8,693 nt of DNA from Bacillota bacterium (GTDB lineage: Bacteria; Bacillota_A; Clostridia; DSM-8532). Position 1 is the first letter of the stretch. The number at the start of each line of letters is the position of its first letter. Positions 4,938 to 8,693 of the stretch are shown here, one piece after another. The stretch is taken from assembly GCA_023424865.1 (NCBI GenBank), contig JAFADM010000530.1, positions 1-8,693 on the forward strand, read 5' to 3'. The position numbers and the translations under genes were made by a program. The notes beneath the pieces are model-generated. The model searched no databases, was not told the origin of the DNA, and saw nothing but the letters and a program-made list of their open reading frames with translations.

Positions 4938-7484
4938 ATGTTTGATGAAAAAGAAGCCGGTATTCCCGTGGCATTTAATGAAAACGGGTACATTATTGAC
5001 GGAAAACCGGTATGGCTGGCTTCCGGGGAATTTCAGTATTTCCGTCTTACCCGTGAGGATTGGGAGCCACGCCTGCTCCAGCTGAAGCTGGCAGGCTTTA
5101 ATACTGTTTCGGTCTATTTTGCGTGGAATTACCACGAAACCGAAGAAGGTGTATGGAATTTTGAAGGCGACCGGGATGCGGAGGAGTTCCTGAAAATAGC
5201 TGCCAGGCTGGGCTTATACGTGGTGGCAAGACCCGGTCCGTTTATCTGCAACGAGTGGACCATGGGGGGCATACCGGCCTGGCTATCGGCCAAAGAAGGC
5301 ATACGGGTCCGTACGGCAGATCCCCTCTATTTAAGCTATTGTGACAAGTGGTGGGATAGAATTGCACCTCTCATAGCCAAATACCAGCTTGGCAGGGAAG
5401 GTACCGTTATATTGGTCCAGGTGGAAAATGAGTACGGACATCTTGGCGAGTATCAGGAAGGAGATTACATTTATCATCTGCGGGACGGCTTAAAGAATCA
5501 CGGCATTACCGTACCCATCATCAACTGTGACAGCTTTATTCAGTATAACAGGATAAAGCCCATGAAGTGGGAAGGCATTAATCTGTGCTGCAACGCCGGG
5601 GGAGACGGGCTCAGGGTGCTTCAAAGGGCCAGAGCCCTTCAGGGGGAAGCTCCTCTCTTTGTAACCGAATTCTGGATAGCCGCCTTTGATTGGTGGGGAA
5701 GAAACGGATCGGCGGTTTATGAGAACAGGCGGGCTATTTACGGAGGCCTGGAAATGGTGGCCGGGGGAGCGGGAGGCCTTACCGTTTTTGTTTTCAGCGG
5801 TGGATCCAACTTCGGTTACTGGCATGGCCAGTCCATCTGCTCGGATAATAATTTTATGACCACCCTTTACGGACCGGGAGCACCTATTCTGGATGATGGG
5901 CTGTTCTCGCCCAAATACGACTTGTTTAAAACCCAATATACTGCATTAAAGGCGGCCTCTAAGGAGCTTGCCCAGGCCGGTATGCCCCAAATTACAGGTG
6001 ATTTGAGATCCCTTTGCAAGGCTGTCCGCAAAGCGGGTGACACCACCTTTACCTTTTTTGTAAACCACAGCGCTGAGCAGATGGCCATTGCCGATGCCGA
6101 AAAGGAACAGGCGGCGGTGGATATGTCCATACCGGCGGGTGAGGTGCGCTGGATGATAGAAAATCTGCCCCTGGAATCGGGATTCTTCCTAAAGAGCACT
6201 ACCGGAAAGCTTTTTGCGGCAGATCCGGCTCTGGTGGTGCATGGCCCCGGGGGAGAAGGCTTAAGTATTGTCCTATCCCAGGGGCAGGAGGGCATAGTTG
6301 GGGATAACGAAACGTTCCAGGTTGCCGGAGAGGATGTAAGCTTTGAGACAAAGGGAAGTGAATTAAAGCTCCATGCTGTACCCAAAAAGGATGGAACACC
6401 CATTGTTTTCCATGTAAAAGCAGGGATAAGATCTTTGACGGTTATTTTACTCAGCAGCGACGAGGTTTCCCGCTGGTATCAGGTGGATTTGCCGGGTATG
6501 TCGCCTGCACTTGTTGGAGGGCCGGATCGCATAGAGAAGGTCCAAATAAGGGATGGTACGGCGGAGCTTCTTATGTACAGTAGCCTTGAGCGTCCATTAT
6601 GGAAGGTTGACTCGGAGGGTTTTACACCATGGAATATTAATTGGGGTGCTGCCCAGAAGGAGCACTGTATTTTTCCGGGCAGCCTTCAATGGGTACGAAG
6701 CTTCCCGGAAGCTCTTCCCGAATACGATGACAGCAGCTGGTATGCTTCGGATACGACCCAGCCCATGTCCAAATTCGGTACGGGAAACGGCAGGGCCTGG
6801 TACCGTACTACCCTGGAAATAGAGAGTGAAGGCTGGCAGATGATTCATACCAGCGGCGCTTCCGACCGATGGCTGTTTTTCGTGGACGGGCAATATCTCA
6901 CCTCCAGGGGTATGGGGACACACTTTGGGAAGGATTGCGCCATTTACCTTACCAAGGGCAGGCATACCCTGGCCATTCTGATTGAAAATCTGGGCATGTT
7001 TAATACAGGCTTTGAGATGGAAATTCCCATGGGCGAGCCCAAGGGGCTTTATGGGCCTATCTGGCGAAACGGCATTGAAATAAGGGGCTGGAAAATGCGT
7101 GAAGGACTTATGGCGGGAGAGAAGAACGAGTATCCTCCAAATGCTCAACTGCCCGGTTATGCCTGGGAGAGTATGACTCAAGAGGAGGGACAGGAAAGCC
7201 AGAAAGGGCCTCTGCTGGTTAAAGGCACCTTCCCCAAGCCCGAAGGCTTTGAGGGGGCCGTAAGGATTAAGACAAACGGAGGGAAGGGAAGCATCTGGAT
7301 AAACGGCTTTAATATCGGACGCTACTGGAGGCTTGGACCTCAGGATTCTGTCTGGATTCCCGCGGGCAAGCTAAAAGAAGAGAACAGTCTCTTGCTGATG
7401 GAAGAAGAAAAATTGGCTCCCGCTAAGGTGGAAATCCTGTTTACGCCCTATGGAAGAAGAGGAACGGGCAGCCTTAAGGTGTGA
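4938..7484 (+). CDS. Glycoside hydrolase family 35, beta-galactosidase-like, intracellular
   Basis: 848 residues, longer than many compact bacterial GH35 enzymes (about 600). Residues 12-340 form the catalytic TIM barrel: SVYFAWNYHE (58-67), ARPGPFICNEW (97-107), VQVENEYG (160-167) with predicted acid/base Glu165, and FVTEFW (241-246) with predicted nucleophile Glu244. Residues 345-580 are beta-rich linker domains. A galactose-binding-like jelly roll follows at about 590-700 (GRAWYRTTLEI near 616), and a second at the C-terminus includes IWINGFNIGRYW near 785. GH35 enzymes remove terminal beta-galactose by a retaining mechanism. Here the usual TGWxDHWG after the nucleophile reads IAAFDWWG, and the usual YDYDAP reads YGPGAP (311-316), so specificity may differ. 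No signal peptide: cytoplasmic. AAGGAGG (4924-4930) is 7 bases before the ATG. It is the last gene of the sugar cluster. Confidence -1.
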   Translation: MFDEKEAGIPVAFNENGYIIDGKPVWLASGEFQYFRLTREDWEPRLLQLKLAGFNTVSVYFAWNYHETEEGVWNFEGDRDAEEFLKIAARLGLYVVARPGPFICNEWTMGGIPAWLSAKEGIRVRTADPLYLSYCDKWWDRIAPLIAKYQLGREGTVILVQVENEYGHLGEYQEGDYIYHLRDGLKNHGITVPIINCDSFIQYNRIKPMKWEGINLCCNAGGDGLRVLQRARALQGEAPLFVTEFWIAAFDWWGRNGSAVYENRRAIYGGLEMVAGGAGGLTVFVFSGGSNFGYWHGQSICSDNNFMTTLYGPGAPILDDGLFSPKYDLFKTQYTALKAASKELAQAGMPQITGDLRSLCKAVRKAGDTTFTFFVNHSAEQMAIADAEKEQAAVDMSIPAGEVRWMIENLPLESGFFLKSTTGKLFAADPALVVHGPGGEGLSIVLSQGQEGIVGDNETFQVAGEDVSFETKGSELKLHAVPKKDGTPIVFHVKAGIRSLTVILLSSDEVSRWYQVDLPGMSPALVGGPDRIEKVQIRDGTAELLMYSSLERPLWKVDSEGFTPWNINWGAAQKEHCIFPGSLQWVRSFPEALPEYDDSSWYASDTTQPMSKFGTGNGRAWYRTTLEIESEGWQMIHTSGASDRWLFFVDGQYLTSRGMGTHFGKDCAIYLTKGRHTLAILIENLGMFNTGFEMEIPMGEPKGLYGPIWRNGIEIRGWKMREGLMAGEKNEYPPNAQLPGYAWESMTQEEGQESQKGPLLVKGTFPKPEGFEGAVRIKTNGGKGSIWINGFNIGRYWRLGPQDSVWIPAGKLKEENSLLLMEEEKLAPAKVEILFTPYGRRGTGSLKV

Positions 7485-7700
7485 AAGCTGAATTAAAAAT
7501 GATGATCCGTAGTATTTTGTAAATTTAGCATTTATAAGAATTTAACTTAACTGGTTTAATAAAAAGTAAAGGTTAGCTGCCGGCACCCTGGGATACCTGA
7601 CATGCAATCCCCGGGTGCCGGTTTCTGTTTTCTTAAGCTTTATGGGGCAAAGACGTATGGGTTTCAGCAACAAACTTTTTTTTGCTTGCATGGGTATTTT
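7485..7700. other. Spacer between the convergent GH35 and acetyltransferase genes
   Basis: An AT-rich 216-base stretch with no gene. Apart from the operon terminator I see nothing definite. The - strand acetyltransferase has no clear terminator of its own before that hairpin. Read on the - strand, the hairpin is followed after a few bases by CTTTACTTTTTATT, so it might terminate both transcripts, though the + direction is far better. Confidence -1.
7579..7634 (+). terminator. Strong intrinsic terminator of the sugar cluster
   Basis: CCGGCACCC (7580-7588) pairs with GGGTGCCGG (7613-7621). The stem continues after one mismatch as GGGAT (7590-7594) with ATCCC (7607-7611), giving 14 pairs around a 12-base loop. 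TTTCTGTTTTCTT follows immediately. It lies about 95 bases after the GH35 stop and marks the end of the operon. Confidence -1.
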
Positions 7701-8228
7701 TTATTTGTGGGATATATTGTATATCGTGTCGAATATTTCACGTTTTATTTCGTAAAGGGCTTGCGCTGAAAGGGCTGAGGGGTACTGCATCAATCGAAGT
7801 AAGACAGTTGAGTCTGCTTTTTGCAATAAGGGCTGTAAATACTCAATATCGCTTTGCACAAAACCAAGGCGCTCATAAAAAGCGATTCTGCGTTTTGCGA
7901 TCAAGGTATCCTCCGCTTCCACTTCAATGATGACGGAGTCCGTTTGAGCCAGATAGTCACGCATGATGCGGGTGCCTAAGCCCTGTCCCCTCGCCTGGGG
8001 ATTTACCGCAAAATGCTCAACAAAATGAATCTCCTTCAAAGCCCATTCGGCAATAAAAGCCTGAATGACACCATCCTCCTCGGCTGCCAGCACATTATAA
8101 TTGGGATTATCCAAAAGCGCCAGGGCCTCCGCATAGGTTCTGAATTCAGCCGGAGGAAAGGATAATTTCATGAGTGAATGGACAAAAGGAAATTCAGCTT
8201 TTGTTAGTCTTCTAAATGTACTTTTCAA
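7701..8228 (-). CDS. GNAT-family N-acetyltransferase
   Basis: 175 residues with the GNAT fold. The acetyl-CoA pyrophosphate loop is seen at residues 78-85 (QARGQGLG, matching Q/R-x-x-G-x-G/A), preceded by the beta-4 strand HFVEHFAVNP and followed by helix 3. Motif B is FYERLGF (117-123). The protein would transfer an acetyl group from acetyl-CoA to an amine of a small molecule or protein; the acceptor cannot be predicted. The start is TTG at 8228-8226, not ATG: the N-terminal strand KSTFRRL is needed for the fold, and AGAGGAG lies 8 bases upstream on the - strand (8243-8237). The next Met (residue 20) would delete that strand. It is convergent with the sugar cluster and has its own promoter, so it is probably functionally unrelated. 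Residues 145-175 extend beyond the core domain without a recognised motif. Confidence -1.
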   Translation of the reverse strand: MKSTFRRLTKAEFPFVHSLMKLSFPPAEFRTYAEALALLDNPNYNVLAAEEDGVIQAFIAEWALKEIHFVEHFAVNPQARGQGLGTRIMRDYLAQTDSVIIEVEAEDTLIAKRRIAFYERLGFVQSDIEYLQPLLQKADSTVLLRLMQYPSALSAQALYEIKREIFDTIYNISHK

Positions 8229-8312
8229 TTAGGTAGCTCCTCTATCCGTTTTATATGTTAAACCCAAAAATCAGATTGCCAAAATACAGTCTTATTTATT
8301 TTAGACTATCCT

Positions 8313-8341
8313 ATTATACAATTTGCCTCATAAAATCACAA
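8313..8341 (-). promoter_or_regulatory. Predicted SigA promoter for the acetyltransferase gene
   Basis: On the - strand, TTGTGA (8341-8336), a 17-base spacer and a perfect TATAAT (8318-8313). The start site would be near 8306, about 78 bases before the TTG start codon. The -35 box matches four of six positions. Confidence -1.
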
Positions 8342-8456
8342 TTCTGCATCCGGTTGTGCCTGTTGCCAAGTTGTGAAAGGTTGCCATGAATAAATTCTTG
8401 TTTCTAAATAGCAACAGATGGTCGAGTTGTAAGGGTAGCTCAAATTTGTATAAATG

Positions 8457-8486
8457 TTGACAGAATTTTCTATTTTGATTTATAAT
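8457..8486 (+). promoter_or_regulatory. Consensus SigA promoter for the secreted-protein gene
   Basis: TTGACA (8457-8462), an 18-base spacer and TATAAT (8481-8486): both boxes are perfect. The start site would be near 8493, giving a 44-base leader to the ATG at 8537. Such a promoter is expected to be strong unless repressed. Confidence -1.
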
Positions 8487-8536
8487 ATAGAAAACTATGT
8501 CGCTTCAGTAAATTGTTAAGAATAGGAGAGTAAAAA

Positions 8537-8693
8537 ATGAAAAGCTTCAAGTGTTTTATTTTTGCTGCTCTGTTGCTTCTTGCCACATTTGTACCAATCA
8601 ATTCTTACGCTGAAGAATCTGTTTCTACAACTGAATTTGGCACCTTTAGCTATGATCTGGTCAAAGAAGTCTGTGATCGGTGTAGTGATGTTC
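8537..8693 (+). CDS. Secreted protein of unknown family (3' partial)
   Basis: 52 codons are visible before the window ends. ATG 8537 is preceded by AGGAG (8524-8528) at 8 bases. Residues 1-25 form a classic Sec signal peptide: Lys2 and Lys5, a hydrophobic core FIFAALLLLATFV, and a probable cleavage site after NSYA (signal peptidase I type). There is no lipobox cysteine. The visible mature part begins EESVSTTEFGTFSYDLVKE and contains Cys-x-x-Cys (CDRC), which could form a disulfide or bind metal. I do not recognise the family from this fragment. The codons are more AT-rich (TCT, ACA, ACT, GTT) than those of the sugar cluster. It is divergent from the acetyltransferase and has its own strong promoter. 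Confidence -1.
   Translation, partial: MKSFKCFIFAALLLLATFVPINSYAEESVSTTEFGTFSYDLVKEVCDRCSDV

Larger units (their letters stand above)
8229..8536. other. 308-base divergent intergenic region
   Basis: AT-rich, with one promoter on each strand and no convincing gene. Between the promoters lies a pair of imperfect direct repeats: GTTGTG at 8353 and 8370, and GTTGCCA at 8362 and 8380, with a 17-18 base period. A short inverted repeat AGTCT/AGACT (8288-8292/8303-8307) sits at the predicted - strand start site. A 24-codon frame starting ATG 8386 has no good ribosome binding site and is not called. Confidence -1.

Noticed and set aside
8386..8460. 24-residue peptide gene in the divergent spacer
   Set aside because: It has only a weak AAAGG motif at short distance, no recognisable features, and ends inside the -35 box of the next promoter.

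Overview
The window looks like a low-to-medium GC Firmicute, probably Clostridia or a Paenibacillus-like Bacilli. The evidence is the AAGGAG-type ribosome binding sites before nearly every gene, SigA-type promoters close to TTGACA/TATAAT, and a CUT1 sugar transporter of the LplB/YtcP type with no ATPase gene beside it. Species cannot be named from this sequence.

Positions 1-7634 form a carbohydrate-use cluster on the + strand. It starts inside the gene for an extracellular sugar-binding lipoprotein (5' end outside the window). A 378-base spacer follows, with two stem-loops and a good SigA promoter, and then two permease genes (1618-2535 and 2736-3638). Next are an SGNH/GDSL-type esterase (3715-4752) and a large family-35 glycoside hydrolase (4938-7484). 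A strong intrinsic terminator closes the cluster at 7579-7634. Neither enzyme has a signal peptide. The simplest reading is that an oligosaccharide is captured outside, imported through the two permeases, then de-esterified and cut from its non-reducing end in the cytoplasm. A shared MsmK/MsmX-type ATPase would power import. The substrate is inferred only: a decorated, possibly acetylated, beta-galactoside-like plant oligosaccharide. The hydrolase keeps both catalytic glutamates but has unusual residues around the sugar pocket, so plain beta-galactosidase activity should not be assumed.

The most unusual non-coding element is a 33-bp tandem repeat array in the gap between the two permease genes. 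Its degenerate first unit runs back into the 3' end of the first permease gene. Its core (ATAGAGCGCTG) recurs once upstream of the hydrolase gene.

Positions 7635-8693 are a separate region. A GNAT-family acetyltransferase is on the - strand (7701-8228, TTG start). A 308-base divergent spacer carries a promoter in each direction. The last 157 bases start a secreted protein of unknown family, cut off by the window end. No RNA genes, CRISPR arrays, insertion sequences or phage genes were recognised.
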